The notes under the pieces were generated by a model. It ran no database searches and was not told the origin of the DNA. It worked only from the letters and a program-made list of their open reading frames with translations. The position numbers were made by a program, and so were the translations under genes. 36,546 nucleotides of DNA from an uncultured Prevotellaceae bacterium (GTDB lineage Bacteria > Bacteroidota > Bacteroidia > Bacteroidales > Muribaculaceae), in assembly GCA_900318065.1 (NCBI GenBank), contig ONIY01000016.1:1-36546 (forward strand). Direction: 5' to 3'. This document shows positions 1 to 7,371 of the stretch, piece after piece; position 1 is the first letter of the stretch, and every line of letters starts with the position of its first letter.

Positions 1-16
1 ACGCTCCACCACAACC

Positions 17-98
17 GCGCCTGTGGCGAAATTGGTAGACGCGCTAGACTTAGGATCTAGTAACGCAAGTTGTGTAGGTTCGAGTCCTATCAGGCGCA
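17..98 (+). tRNA. tRNA-Leu (anticodon UAG)
   Basis: The acceptor stem GCGCCTG (17-23) pairs with CAGGCGC (91-97), followed by discriminator A98. CCA is not encoded. The anticodon stem CTAGA/TCTAG (44-48, 56-60) encloses a 7-nt loop with TAG at 51-53. A long variable arm (about 61-74) fits the class II leucine tRNA, and a GTTCGAG-type T loop is present. The gene is intact and its 3' end is the attachment site of the elements downstream. Confidence 0.96.
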
Positions 99-99
99 C
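86..99 (+). other. attachment core 1 (attL of element 1, in tRNA-Leu 3' end)
   Basis: The 14-mer CCTATCAGGCGCAC covers part of the T stem, the acceptor stem, the discriminator and one further base. It recurs exactly at 7545-7558 and 12041-12054 in the same orientation. Because the repeat contains the tRNA 3' end, integration leaves the tRNA functional. Copies 1 and 3 also share the preceding T (15 bp). Confidence 0.9.
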
Positions 100-105
100 G
101 AAATT

Positions 106-166
106 ATCGGTGTTAGTTTTATTTAAAATGTTGACAGTCAACAATATAGATAAAATTAACACTGAT
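106..166 (+). other. long hairpin immediately inside attL of element 1
   Basis: A 17-bp stem (106-122 with 150-166, two G-T wobbles) encloses a second hairpin, TGTTGA-CAG-TCAACA (129-143). It starts 7 nt after the core. T-rich sequence follows but there is no clean T-run. It may replace the displaced tRNA terminator or shape the attachment site. The fold is seen directly; the role is not known. Confidence 0.55.
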
Positions 167-177
167 AGGTGTATGTA

Positions 178-205
178 TTTTTGTCCCGTTTTTGTTCTTT
201 TGTCC
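178..205 (+). other. candidate integrase arm-type sites, left end
   Basis: TTTTTGTCC at 178-186 and TTTTGTCC at 198-205, followed by ATGTCC at 210-215. The same TTTTTGTCC word occurs twice near the right end of the element (7372-7380 and 7393-7401). Paired arm-type repeats at both ends are expected for lambda-type integrases. The assignment is by position and repetition only. Confidence 0.45.
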
Positions 206-287
206 TGCGATGTCCTCTTTTATAGGAGTTTTTGACTAATATATATTACTTTTGGAACAGTAGTATTTTTCGTCTGAAAAATGCAGT

Positions 288-369
288 GTTCAATGTTCAA
301 CTTATAAATATATGAACAATGTGAACAACTGAACATTTGAACGTCTTGAACACTTTGAACAGCTTGAAC
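288..369. repeat. phased TGAAC/GTTCA array, left copy
   Basis: Two GTTCA (starts 288, 295) are followed by seven TGAAC (starts 313, 322, 330, 338, 347, 356, 365), spaced 8-9 bp. The arrangement is the reverse complement of the array at 5881-5963, which has seven GTTCA and then two TGAAC. It may be iterons for the element's replication proteins or sites for a recombination directionality factor. It could also be a simple minisatellite. Confidence 0.6.
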
Positions 370-377
370 GCATAACA

Positions 378-455
378 AGAAAAAAGAAAGCATTGCCAAA
401 CATCACGCTCGACAATGCTCACGAACATTAAATATATTGCCTTTCGGCAACAATT
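378..455 (-). ncRNA. candidate small RNA at left end of element 1
   Basis: A minus-strand promoter lies just upstream (462-491). The predicted transcript of about 75 nt begins with a hairpin closed by a GAAA tetraloop (TTGCC-GAAA-GGCAA, 437-450). It ends with the stem AGCATTG/CAATGCT (389-395 and 413-419) followed by a T-rich tract. No ORF of note lies within it. This rests on promoter, hairpin and terminator geometry only. Confidence 0.35.
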
Positions 456-461
456 TCGCCG

Positions 462-491
462 CAAAGGTAGTGATAATTCGTGACATAGAAA
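462..491 (-). promoter_or_regulatory. Bacteroidetes-type promoter for the candidate small RNA
   Basis: Read on the minus strand, TTTC (491-488), an 18-nt spacer and TACCTTTG (469-462) match the TTTG-N19-TAnnTTTG consensus with one mismatch in the -33 box. The predicted start is near 455. Confidence 0.45.
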
Positions 492-522
492 AGGCGTTGC
501 CCTGATTATCCAGAACAACGCC
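488..522 (-). terminator. intrinsic terminator downstream of the 617-1830 operon
   Basis: The stem GGCGTTG/CAACGCC (493-499 and 516-522) on the minus strand is followed by TTTTC. It lies about 95 nt after the stop of the last gene (617). Its T-tract overlaps the -33 box of the next promoter. Confidence 0.5.
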
Positions 523-616
523 CAAATGGAAAAAGAAAACTTACTTATTGCAAGTAATAACCTGATTTTGGCAGAACAAAGTTTATTTAAAGTCACTTTT
601 TACTACCATAAACGCC

Positions 617-979
617 CTAATCCTCGTTGACTTTCCTCGGTCGCCCTGCTCTATTCTTCAAGATGGGAGAAAGATAGAAAGAGTTTTCTACAGTGCTATT
701 AATTACAAATTCCTTTTTAATCGCCTGAGTCACCGCCCACCGGGAAAGCTCCTTTGCGGTCTTGGATTCGTAAAATTGAAAAATTGTGTTCTCGAAGTAG
801 TGCAACAAGTCAGGCTCGGGGATTGCCATAGACAACGCAAAGGATTCTCCACACGGGTAAGCAATGGTTCTAAACATCTGCTTCAGAGTCTCCCTCACAT
901 CGTTAGTTCCATAGCTAACTTGTATGGAGATATCCTTGCATTCTGGATTAATCCTTTTTTTCAACCGCCTTGCGTTCAT
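617..979 (-). CDS. hypothetical protein with AT-hook-like tail
   Basis: This 120-residue soluble protein has a basic N-terminus (ARRLKKR) and ends with the AT-hook-like core GRPRK (residues 112-116), which suggests minor-groove DNA binding. No family is recognised. Its ATG overlaps the TGA of the upstream gene (ATGA at 976-979), so translation is probably coupled. It is the last gene of the element 1 operon before two stem-loops. It could be an accessory DNA-binding or regulatory factor of the element; that is inference from the hook and position. Confidence 0.65.
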   Translation of the reverse strand: MNARRLKKRINPECKDISIQVSYGTNDVRETLKQMFRTIAYPCGESFALSMAIPEPDLLHYFENTIFQFYESKTAKELSRWAVTQAIKKEFVINSTVENSFYLSPILKNRAGRPRKVNED

Positions 980-1164
980 ATCATTTTTGATTTTAGAACC
1001 TCGGCGGCTTTCGCCTGATCACTTTCTATTGTCCTGCGTTGTTCGATGTACGTTTGAAACGATTTTGCGCTATCGTCTGTCTGCTCGTTCTCTCTCTGGT
1101 GATTCTCCCACATATTGTTGAAGAACTCTTTTTGTTCGTCTGTGAGGTTAGAAAAGTCTATCAT
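976..1164 (-). CDS. small hypothetical protein
   Basis: 62 residues, charged and predicted mostly helical, with a Glu/Gln-rich middle and no membrane segment. No family is recognised. It begins 30 nt after the stop of the 1195-1830 gene and ends in a 4-nt ATGA overlap with the 617-979 gene. The three genes therefore look like one transcription unit driven from the promoter at 1856-1886. The tight coupling is the main evidence that it is real. Confidence 0.55.
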   Translation of the reverse strand: MIDFSNLTDEQKEFFNNMWENHQRENEQTDDSAKSFQTYIEQRRTIESDQAKAAEVLKSKMI

Positions 1165-1194
1165 ATCTTATATAATTTAAATGTTAGTAAAATC

Positions 1195-1830
1195 TTATAA
1201 TATCGCTTTATTTTGTGCGTTGCGCCATGCGCATATTCTTGGTGTGTCTTGCGAGTGGTCTGTCAGGATAGAACCGTTCGCCCACGATTGTTGTATATCC
1301 TCATCGGTGAAGCTCAATAGCTCCTTTAGCTCAAACTTCTTGCAATCTTGTTCTCTTTCCCATTCTCGCAACTCGTTGATGGCTCGGCGCACCTCATCAA
1401 TTAGGGTGATATGTCGATGTGCTGCAAGTGGAATCTCCGTTGTGAACCTCGGCGTTAGGCTTTCGGCGATGTCGCTCGTTAGTATCGTCATTGTTGATGT
1501 GTCAAGTACTGGTGATACATCTCGCCAATCGTTGACAAAACGCTCGACGGCTGCTACATGGGGCATAGCTTTAACTCTCCACTCAATCCAGTCTTCAATC
1601 GCTTTGTCTTTTTGCGCTTGAGTGTAGATGGGGGTGTGTTTTACTGCGTTGATACGCTGCTCACAGAACGCCAATAGATTGCTTGCCGTCACGTCTGACA
1701 GCGAGTTGGGGGTTGGGTAGTCTGCGAGCTTGTGAAGCTCTCGCAAGGCTTCATTTGCCTTACGCAATGAACTGCGGCAGTTATATGCCGCTTCGTCTAA
1801 TTCTTTCTGTAAAACAATTTGATTTGTCAT
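1195..1830 (-). CDS. hypothetical protein of element 1
   Basis: A 211-residue soluble, largely helical protein with several charged stretches likely to form coiled coil (for example around residues 20-36 and 140-165). No catalytic motif or known domain is recognised. It has its own promoter with a TAAATTTG box about 25 nt upstream of the ATG. It heads a three-gene unit with 976-1164 and 617-979. Being separately promoted from the replication genes, it may belong to an accessory module of the island. The function is unknown. Confidence 0.7.
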   Translation of the reverse strand: MTNQIVLQKELDEAAYNCRSSLRKANEALRELHKLADYPTPNSLSDVTASNLLAFCEQRINAVKHTPIYTQAQKDKAIEDWIEWRVKAMPHVAAVERFVNDWRDVSPVLDTSTMTILTSDIAESLTPRFTTEIPLAAHRHITLIDEVRRAINELREWEREQDCKKFELKELLSFTDEDIQQSWANGSILTDHSQDTPRICAWRNAQNKAIL

Positions 1831-1855
1831 AATTTTTCCTTTTTAATTGTCTGTG

Positions 1856-1886
1856 CAAATTTACTGATTTTGCGCCTAAAAAGAAA
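1856..1886 (-). promoter_or_regulatory. promoter of the 1830-617 operon
   Basis: On the minus strand, TTTC (1886-1883), a 19-nt spacer and TAAATTTG (1863-1856) fit the Bacteroidetes consensus except for one base of the -33 box. The predicted start is near 1849, giving a leader of about 20 nt. Confidence 0.55.
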
Positions 1887-1928
1887 AATAGAATCTTACT
1901 TTTGTAGGGTCAAAAATTGATTCGTAAT

Positions 1929-2894
1929 TTATAGTTCTTTCAACTCAATTCTAAAGTCTTTGAAGTCGAAATTGGGTGATATAATCATATCTCCAATATC
2001 ATCACCTTTTTTTAGTTGATAGCGTTCCAAAACATCATGATTCTCCATTATGTCAACGATGGAAATAGTTTTGAACAAATGCCGCATTTCTCGTCCCTTT
2101 TGTGCCCATTCATCATATTTCCCATTATCTGGGAATAGTACAACATTTCTTCCTTTCAACGCCCGACACATAGATGTAGTAAGATTGCCACAACCACCGC
2201 ATGCCAGGAATAAACAACCCTCAAAAACTCCACTGGCAATAATGGCGGTCTTTTCGCTCTCCACAATGCCGACGAACATATCAGGATACTTTGATAACAA
2301 GTGTTCTCCGAACAAGCATTGTGACGGCAAGTCGCCCAAATCGTTCAGGGAATGAATAGAAGTAACCAAACCTTTTCCGTTAATCTTGGTGCGCTTCCCT
2401 GTGTTCCGGTCATATTGCATGACTTTACCACGGTGGATATTTCCAAACTTGTCTATTTGCCAGAACAAAGTTGCACCGCCGTTAAAATGGCTGTGAGTGC
2501 CTATATAATAGTCTTCTATCATCGTGTTAATTGTCGCATCGTCAAACACGCCTCTCAAAAAAGTAATGAGATGGTTTTTGTCATAATTGTTTAGTGATGG
2601 CTTGAAATACTTTTCTCGCTGTTCAGCATTGAGAAATTGAGCTTTAGGTTTTTGCGTGTAAATGGGTCGATAATTGCGTTTTGCGTCGTTCTCGTCACCG
2701 TCAGGATAAAGAATATAACCACAACTATTAATCCTCTCACAACGTCCATATTTGCGGCCGTCAACAATATGACCGATTGCATCTAGATAAGGAACAAATG
2801 TGTTCTCGCCGCATTGCGGACACTTCCGTTTTCCTCGGAGTTCTTTATTTTTCTCTCGCTCGTTTTTTGTGGGCAAATGAAATCTGTAATTCAT
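1929..2894 (-). CDS. toprim-like primase with zinc ribbon (DUF6371-like)
   Basis: 321 residues. The N-terminus carries a zinc-ribbon pattern, Cys25-x2-Cys28 ... Cys52-x5-Cys58, as in DnaG/phage-type primases. The middle has a toprim-like stretch: VGIVESEKTA, with the Glu expected of toprim motif I, and further on VVLFPDNG, with the acidic residue of motif II. This organisation matches primase-like proteins common on Bacteroidales mobile elements. It probably primes or assists replication of the excised element. It follows the RecA-fold helicase gene, separated only by a palindromic spacer (2912-2951). Whether it has primase activity is inferred from the family. Confidence 0.8.
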   Translation of the reverse strand: MNYRFHLPTKNEREKNKELRGKRKCPQCGENTFVPYLDAIGHIVDGRKYGRCERINSCGYILYPDGDENDAKRNYRPIYTQKPKAQFLNAEQREKYFKPSLNNYDKNHLITFLRGVFDDATINTMIEDYYIGTHSHFNGGATLFWQIDKFGNIHRGKVMQYDRNTGKRTKINGKGLVTSIHSLNDLGDLPSQCLFGEHLLSKYPDMFVGIVESEKTAIIASGVFEGCLFLACGGCGNLTTSMCRALKGRNVVLFPDNGKYDEWAQKGREMRHLFKTISIVDIMENHDVLERYQLKKGDDIGDMIISPNFDFKDFRIELKEL

Positions 2895-2911
2895 ATATTC
2901 TAATGTCTAAT

Positions 2912-2951
2912 GTTCACGACGTTCATGTTATAAAACCTGAACGCCGTGAAC
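2912..2951. repeat. palindrome built from the GTTCA/TGAAC motif
   Basis: GTTCA at 2912 and 2921 face TGAAC at 2938 and 2947. The arms 2912-2925 and 2938-2951 are complementary over 14 bp with one mismatch around a 12-nt AT-rich loop. It lies between the helicase and primase genes and uses the same pentamer with the same 9-bp spacing as the two large arrays. It could be a protein-binding site or an RNA hairpin that controls primase expression. Confidence 0.55.
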
Positions 2952-2958
2952 GGATAAA

Positions 2959-4098
2959 CTACTTTTTAATATAACTTTGCACTGAACCTACACTATAGCC
3001 CGTCTCGGCATGTATTCGCCGCACCGACATTCCTTTTGATGCCAATTCTTTGACAAGTGCAATCTTGCTCTCACGGTCATTGTCGTCGAGTTTGCGTAAA
3101 TGCTCAGTCTCAAATCCATAACCCACAAAATTAAAGCGGGTGAAATTATCATCATTAACAATCTCACACTCTATAACATTGTCCTCTTTATACTCATAAT
3201 TTGTTGTGCGCTGTTTTAGCTCGATGATGTATCGCATTGACTTACCTTTTGCGCTCTCGCCAATCGCAAACATGCCATCGCAATAGTTTTGTATCATACT
3301 GCTTCCAAAACAATCATACATGGTTATGGGCTTGGTATTGCTTCGCTTCCCAGTATGCGCCAGAACTAAAATAGAGAGGTCATTTTTTCGTGAAAAATCG
3401 TGGATCCACTGCATTAACGGTCTCGCATCTTTGGCTTTCTCAGTGCCGCCGCCGAAAGTGGTGAGATTATCAATGATAACCACCTTTGCGCCACTTGTAA
3501 GAACTGCATCTATCATCGATTGCTTTACAAAATCATCATAATCACAATTAGGATAATCCACAAAATCCGGGTTAATTTCTACCCTCAACAAATTATGAGA
3601 AAAATGGTGAATCGTTCCAGTTTCCTTATTCATGTATCTTATTTGAAATTGCTTTTCGCTCATCTCAAAATCAAAATAAAGAACCTTTTGCGGTTGCGCT
3701 TCCATTTCCAACCCCATTGTGTTGATTCCTCGGCTTATCGAGTCCGCTATCTGCATGGCAAGAAGCGACTTTCCAATGTTGGCACTCGCAAACATCACAC
3801 ACACATCATGCTCCCACCATAGCTGACCGAACAATTTACACGGCATGGGTTTGCGTCTCGCATCATCTATCCACTCATTTGCGGCTTTGATGGTAAACAA
3901 TCCGACGTTGGGATTTGGCTCTGGATTATCTATCAAGGTGAAATCATGTTGCGGATGTATGGGTGCAATCTCGTGCGCCAACACATTGCTTGAGGTCATT
4001 GTTTTTTCTCCCTCAAAATCTTGCATATTAGCAAGATAATCACTACCTTTGTGTCGTTCTCCTGCGCCTGCGTCATGCAGGCTTTTTTCGTCTATCAT
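2959..4098 (-). CDS. RepA-like RecA-fold helicase/ATPase (AAA_25 type)
   Basis: 379 residues with a P-loop in which Lys110 sits in ASANIGKS (about 103-111). A Walker B strand KVVIIDN has Asp210. Downstream motifs fit hexameric RepA/RecA-like helicases. The last about 30 residues form a helix-turn-helix (SVRRIHAETGYSVGSVQS), which may contact the origin. The frame stays open to 4215. The ATG at 4098 is chosen because it has an AAAGGAG ribosome site 7 nt upstream and makes an ATGA overlap with the excisionase-like gene. It probably loads at the element origin and works with the primase next door. Confidence 0.85.
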   Translation of the reverse strand: MIDEKSLHDAGAGERHKGSDYLANMQDFEGEKTMTSSNVLAHEIAPIHPQHDFTLIDNPEPNPNVGLFTIKAANEWIDDARRKPMPCKLFGQLWWEHDVCVMFASANIGKSLLAMQIADSISRGINTMGLEMEAQPQKVLYFDFEMSEKQFQIRYMNKETGTIHHFSHNLLRVEINPDFVDYPNCDYDDFVKQSMIDAVLTSGAKVVIIDNLTTFGGGTEKAKDARPLMQWIHDFSRKNDLSILVLAHTGKRSNTKPITMYDCFGSSMIQNYCDGMFAIGESAKGKSMRYIIELKQRTTNYEYKEDNVIECEIVNDDNFTRFNFVGYGFETEHLRKLDDNDRESKIALVKELASKGMSVRRIHAETGYSVGSVQSYIKK

Positions 4099-4418
4099 AC
4101 GGCAACTCCTTTCTGGGCATCGCCCTCTAAAATACGTTTTACATCGCTCATACGATAGCGACGCTTGCCGCCTACATTCAGGGGGACGAGATATCCGTTT
4201 TTCGCCCATCTCCACAAAGTTGCTTGCGACACGTCCAACATCTCCATCACTTTGTCACGGCTCGGATAGGTCTCTGCGTTCTGATCTGTTATAAGCTGTT
4301 CTAACTCTCGTTTTGTGTCGGCTATGAGTGCCGTGTTTGCTTCTATCAAGTCGCTTAACGTAATTGTCACTTGCAGCCCTGGACATTCCTTTGCTAAATT
4401 AATTAACTCTTTGTTCAT
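4095..4418 (-). CDS. excisionase-family HTH DNA-binding protein
   Basis: 107 residues. The C-terminal half (about 52-97) is a MerR/excisionase-type helix-turn-helix with wing: PSRDKVMEMLDVSQATLWRW, then a KRRYRMSDVKRIL tail. The N-terminus may form a helical dimerisation segment. It is first in the replication operon and overlaps the helicase start by 4 nt. It is likely a recombination directionality factor and/or regulator. The leader upstream holds a short ORF and the motif CTCACCGATGGC (4457-4468), shared with the element 2 regulator leader. Confidence 0.8.
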   Translation of the reverse strand: MNKELINLAKECPGLQVTITLSDLIEANTALIADTKRELEQLITDQNAETYPSRDKVMEMLDVSQATLWRWAKNGYLVPLNVGGKRRYRMSDVKRILEGDAQKGVAV

Positions 4419-4432
4419 TTTTTAAAAAAATA

Positions 4433-4510
4433 TTAATTAACGGCTCTCCCCATGCACTCACCGATGGCGCATTTCGTTTGCCGTATGGTCTTGGCGGTGT
4501 CGGTGTTCAT
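4433..4510 (-). CDS. possible 25-aa leader peptide
   Basis: A short ORF starts about 7 nt after the predicted transcription start and ends 14 nt before the ATG of the excisionase-like gene. It fills the leader almost exactly. A similar short ORF precedes the regulator of element 2 (7970-8011). This suggests translational coupling or attenuation. The ORF alone is weak evidence; its repeated position is what makes it worth listing. Confidence 0.3.
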   Translation of the reverse strand: MNTDTAKTIRQTKCAIGECMGRAVN

Positions 4511-4523
4511 CGCTTTGACACTG

Positions 4524-4577
4524 CAAAGTTACTGCGGTTATATTCAAATGATTTCATTGTTTTTGGGGAATTTCCCC
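4524..4577 (-). promoter_or_regulatory. promoter and palindromic operator of the replication operon
   Basis: TAACTTTG (4531-4524, minus strand) is a good -7 box, giving a start near 4517. No clear TTTG is found at 19 nt. The near-perfect palindrome GGGGAATTTCCCC (4565-4577) lies about 50 nt upstream of the start and has the look of an operator. The low match in the -33 box would fit an activator-dependent promoter. That last point is inference. Confidence 0.4.
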
Positions 4578-4669
4578 TAACAAAAAAACACCCATCAAAA
4601 CATTATGTTTCAACGGGTTAAGAATTGTTGTGGAATTGGTCTAATTGGTGCGGAATTGGGGAAAATGTA

Positions 4670-5503
4670 TTATTTAGTCGTTTTTCCTCTCAAAACTGCC
4701 CTCAATTTGTCCTCGAATTCATCTGTTTTACCGCTCCTGGTCGGATTGCTTATCAGCTTTTTGTCAATGCCTAAATTCTCAGCACATCGCTCTAACCATT
4801 CTTTCGGATAATAATCCTGATTCAGCAATTTAAATAAGCATTGAAGCAAATTTCTTTTTCGATTATTTATCACATAAGCACTTTCCCACAACTCGTTAAT
4901 GTGTGCGTGTTCAATGCAGTCGGCAAACTGCCTAAAATCTATTTTTGATAAAACTTTCTCTTTTATCAAAAAATTGTATAGTTCCCTCATCGAGAACTCC
5001 ACAGTCATGTCAAAACTATTCAAATGTGCGTAATCAGGTTTCCCCAATAAATTACTCACATCTTTTATTTTCATGTTCACCAACTTCGCCAGATTGCACA
5101 ACCGCCACATTAACGTGTCTGCGTCAATGTGGTTTCGGTGCTGCTTTATGCTGTTATACTCGTCGGCATCAAGTATAGCGCAAAATGCCTGATATAATGC
5201 TGTGTTCTGTTCCTTGACGAATAGATTATAGTCTATTGGTGTAAGATAGTCTCCTGCGCCATATCTGCGCTTTTGAGTCAATGCTCGCATTATTGTTTCT
5301 TTACTCATCTTGTTCTCTAACATATCTCCCTCAATGTCACTCGATGGGTGCCAGGCGACAAACCTTGTTAGTAAATTGTGTGCGTCCGCCGACACATTAT
5401 ATATATGTGCCTTGTTGCGTTCTGCCTTTTCCGGGGTGTTGATTAAGTCAAGAACAGATATTGCGCTATCGGTGTAGTCCTTGAACCTTGTAACGCTATT
5501 CAT
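4670..5503 (-). CDS. hypothetical protein of element 1
   Basis: 277 residues, soluble, predicted largely helical, with no recognised motif. The C-terminal about 70 residues are basic and contain a possible small helical DNA-binding unit (NLGIDKKLISNPTRSGKTDEFEDKLRAVL). It lies between the integrase-proximal small gene and the replication operon. About 140 nt separate it from the replication promoter. Position suggests a core gene of this element type rather than cargo. No function can be assigned. Confidence 0.7.
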   Translation of the reverse strand: MNSVTRFKDYTDSAISVLDLINTPEKAERNKAHIYNVSADAHNLLTRFVAWHPSSDIEGDMLENKMSKETIMRALTQKRRYGAGDYLTPIDYNLFVKEQNTALYQAFCAILDADEYNSIKQHRNHIDADTLMWRLCNLAKLVNMKIKDVSNLLGKPDYAHLNSFDMTVEFSMRELYNFLIKEKVLSKIDFRQFADCIEHAHINELWESAYVINNRKRNLLQCLFKLLNQDYYPKEWLERCAENLGIDKKLISNPTRSGKTDEFEDKLRAVLRGKTTK

Positions 5504-5558
5504 GCCAAAAATAAAAAATTTTTATGTGACGTTAGAATATAAAAAATAGTGAGTGGAA

Positions 5559-5576
5559 AGGGGGATATGCCCCCCA
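5559..5576 (-). terminator. weak intrinsic terminator after the 5583-5846 gene
   Basis: A run of G (5560-5564) pairs with a run of C (5570-5575) around ATATG, and on the minus strand it is followed by TTTCC. It sits directly after the stop of the small gene. Confidence 0.35.
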
Positions 5577-5582
5577 ATCCTA

Positions 5583-5846
5583 TCAGATAGTTTCGTAACT
5601 GTGATTTATTTCTCCCTGGTGCATCGATATGTGGTGTATCAACTCATCATCAAGCATATCACGCACAGCATATAGATGATTATCTATTTTATCTACTGTC
5701 GGCTTCTCGATGTGTTCGAGGCTTTCTATCAAATATTGCGCCTCTACCACTTTCCGCATTGCTTCCAGCACTTCCCCGGTCGGCTTGCTAACTTTGATGT
5801 CGCTGTACTCTTGTTTGTTCTCTCTCTTGTTTTGTTCTGTGTTCAT
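5583..5846 (-). CDS. small hypothetical protein
   Basis: 87 residues, acidic and charged, predicted helical, without membrane segment. The N-terminus is Glu/Lys/Asn-rich and probably disordered. No family is recognised. It lies between the integrase and the unknown 277-aa gene, directly below the phased GTTCA array, and one further GTTCA overlaps its start codon (5841-5845). Its expression may therefore respond to whatever binds the array. That link is inference. Confidence 0.55.
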   Translation of the reverse strand: MNTEQNKRENKQEYSDIKVSKPTGEVLEAMRKVVEAQYLIESLEHIEKPTVDKIDNHLYAVRDMLDDELIHHISMHQGEINHSYETI

Positions 5847-5880
5847 AACTTTAAAATTTAATGTTCGTATATAATTTAAT

Positions 5881-5963
5881 GTTCAAAGTGTTCAAATCGT
5901 TCAAGGTGTTCACTTGTTCATATATTCAAGGTGTTCACACTCTCACAACTTGAACACTTGAAC
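5881..5963. repeat. phased GTTCA/TGAAC array, right copy (inverted)
   Basis: GTTCA starts at 5881, 5890, 5899, 5908, 5916 and 5933, with a degenerate ATTCA at 5924. TGAAC follows at 5951 and 5959. Spacing is 8-9 bp. It is the mirror image of the left array (288-369) in number, spacing and order of motifs, and it begins right after the integrase stop. Confidence 0.6.
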
Positions 5964-5968
5964 ATTTG

Positions 5969-7315
5969 TTATTCTAACATTGATACCATTTCTTTCTTAA
6001 CATCATCGTCAATATCACGGTATCGGGCAAAAGCTTTAGAACCCTCGACGTGTCCAGTCATTGCGCCTATTGCGTTGGGGTCTTTCACTTTTTTATAGAG
6101 ATTGCCAATGAAACAACGGCGTGCCATGTGGCTTGATGCAACTTCCCATAATGGGTGTTTCTCTTCTTCTCTGGTCGTGGGATTAAGCACAGTTACTACA
6201 CGATTGAGATGTGCGCCACGAAACATTGTCTTAATGTCTTTATTGTAGTGTTGTTGTGAGGTGAACGGCAACAACTTGTCACAATCCTTATACCTATCAA
6301 GTATTTCTTGTGCAATGGCGTTAAGGGGAACACGCACCGTTGTTGCGTCTTCCTCTTTCGTCTTGTTCGGAATGTACTCTATCGCGCCATTAACTATATT
6401 GTCTTTAGTCATATCCCACAAGTCACCCACACGACAGCCGATACAGCACTGAAATACAAATATATCTCTTTGACGTGCAATGCGTGGGTGTCGGCTGAAA
6501 TTGGCGTGATATAGCTTGTTTCGCTCGTCAATGGTTAAATATATGGGTGTGCCATAAGTACACTCCACAATTTTGTATTTCTTGAATGGATTGTTAGTTG
6601 TATAGTCTTTATCAATCGCCCAATATATAAACGCTCTCAAATGGCGCATGAAATTGTTAATGGCGTTCTTTCCTCTGGGTTGAGGTTTGCGACTCTCTGG
6701 AACAGCGTCAAGAATCTTGGAATAACCTTTATTCTCACTGATTCCATACTCCTCTTTATAAAATTCCTCGATTGCGCTTAATGTGTCGGCGGTGATAGTG
6801 TCAAATGAAAGCTCCACTTTCTTGTATAACTCAAATCGTTTGAGTGTGCGCCACACTACTTTCATGTGACGTTTGCGTTGCAACGAAAAATCACGTTCAT
6901 CAATGTATTTCGTGAATACATCAAAGAATGATGGCTGTTCTACAATTTCCTCCTGCTCTTGATCAGGCTCAGGGGGGAAATTATAATCATGTATCAGGTT
7001 TGTTAACCACTTGATGTTGTCTTTTACTACTATCTTGTCAGTGTTGTTAAAAGACTTCTCTACAAGTTCTTTGATTTCGTTAAGGCGTTTAGTTTTGTCT
7101 GTAAGCTCGTCTTTTAATAGCTTTTTCTCGTCAGTAAGAACACGCCATTTAGGAATGATAATAGATTGTTCCTTATCACTCCAATATTCTTCTTCTACAA
7201 ATACGTTGGTTTTTGCTCTCTGTGCGATGTCGCCATGCTTGAAGCGCATCAACACCTCGCTTTGTGATGTCGTTTTGTCTTTCTTGCTTGAAAGTCTCAA
7301 ATAGATTGTCGCCAT
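5969..7315 (-). CDS. tyrosine recombinase (integrase) of element 1
   Basis: 448 residues. It has an N-terminal arm-binding domain (about 1-65), a helical core-binding domain (about 125-260) and a C-terminal catalytic domain. All catalytic residues are visible: Arg295 (GCRVGD), a beta-hairpin Lys near 318-320, His396-x-x-Arg399 (SSHMARR), His422 (TGHVEGS) and Tyr432 (ARYRD). The frame stays open to 7342, but that codon lies inside the promoter -7 box. The ATG at 7315 is therefore the likely start. It lies about 230 bp from core 2 and should catalyse integration of element 1 at tRNA-Leu. TTTTTGTCC repeats overlapping the region upstream of its promoter suggest autoregulation. Confidence 0.95.
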   Translation of the reverse strand: MATIYLRLSSKKDKTTSQSEVLMRFKHGDIAQRAKTNVFVEEEYWSDKEQSIIIPKWRVLTDEKKLLKDELTDKTKRLNEIKELVEKSFNNTDKIVVKDNIKWLTNLIHDYNFPPEPDQEQEEIVEQPSFFDVFTKYIDERDFSLQRKRHMKVVWRTLKRFELYKKVELSFDTITADTLSAIEEFYKEEYGISENKGYSKILDAVPESRKPQPRGKNAINNFMRHLRAFIYWAIDKDYTTNNPFKKYKIVECTYGTPIYLTIDERNKLYHANFSRHPRIARQRDIFVFQCCIGCRVGDLWDMTKDNIVNGAIEYIPNKTKEEDATTVRVPLNAIAQEILDRYKDCDKLLPFTSQQHYNKDIKTMFRGAHLNRVVTVLNPTTREEEKHPLWEVASSHMARRCFIGNLYKKVKDPNAIGAMTGHVEGSKAFARYRDIDDDVKKEMVSMLE

Positions 7316-7339
7316 AATGTATATATTTAATGTTCTTTG

Positions 7340-7370
7340 CAAAGATACACACTATAATTCACATGACAAA
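7340..7370 (-). promoter_or_regulatory. integrase promoter
   Basis: On the minus strand TTTG (7370-7367), exactly 19 nt, then TATCTTTG (7347-7340): a full match to the Bacteroidetes consensus. The start near 7333 leaves a leader of about 18 nt before ATG 7315 and rules out the in-frame codon at 7342. Confidence 0.8.
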
Positions 7371-7371
7371 A

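Noticed and set aside
23-235. 70-codon plus-strand frame
   Set aside because: It starts inside the tRNA-Leu gene and runs through the attachment core and hairpin; it is not a protein gene.
297-596. 99-codon minus-strand frame
   Set aside because: It covers two terminator hairpins, a promoter and the TGAAC array. The residue make-up (Phe/Cys/Leu-rich, no domain) reflects non-coding DNA.
4099-4215. Longer N-terminus for the RepA-like helicase
   Set aside because: It would overlap the excisionase-like gene by 120 nt and has no ribosome site. ATG 4098 has AAAGGAG at 7 nt and an ATGA overlap.
7316-7342. Longer N-terminus for the integrase
   Set aside because: The codon at 7342 lies within the promoter -7 box (7347-7340), upstream of the predicted transcription start.
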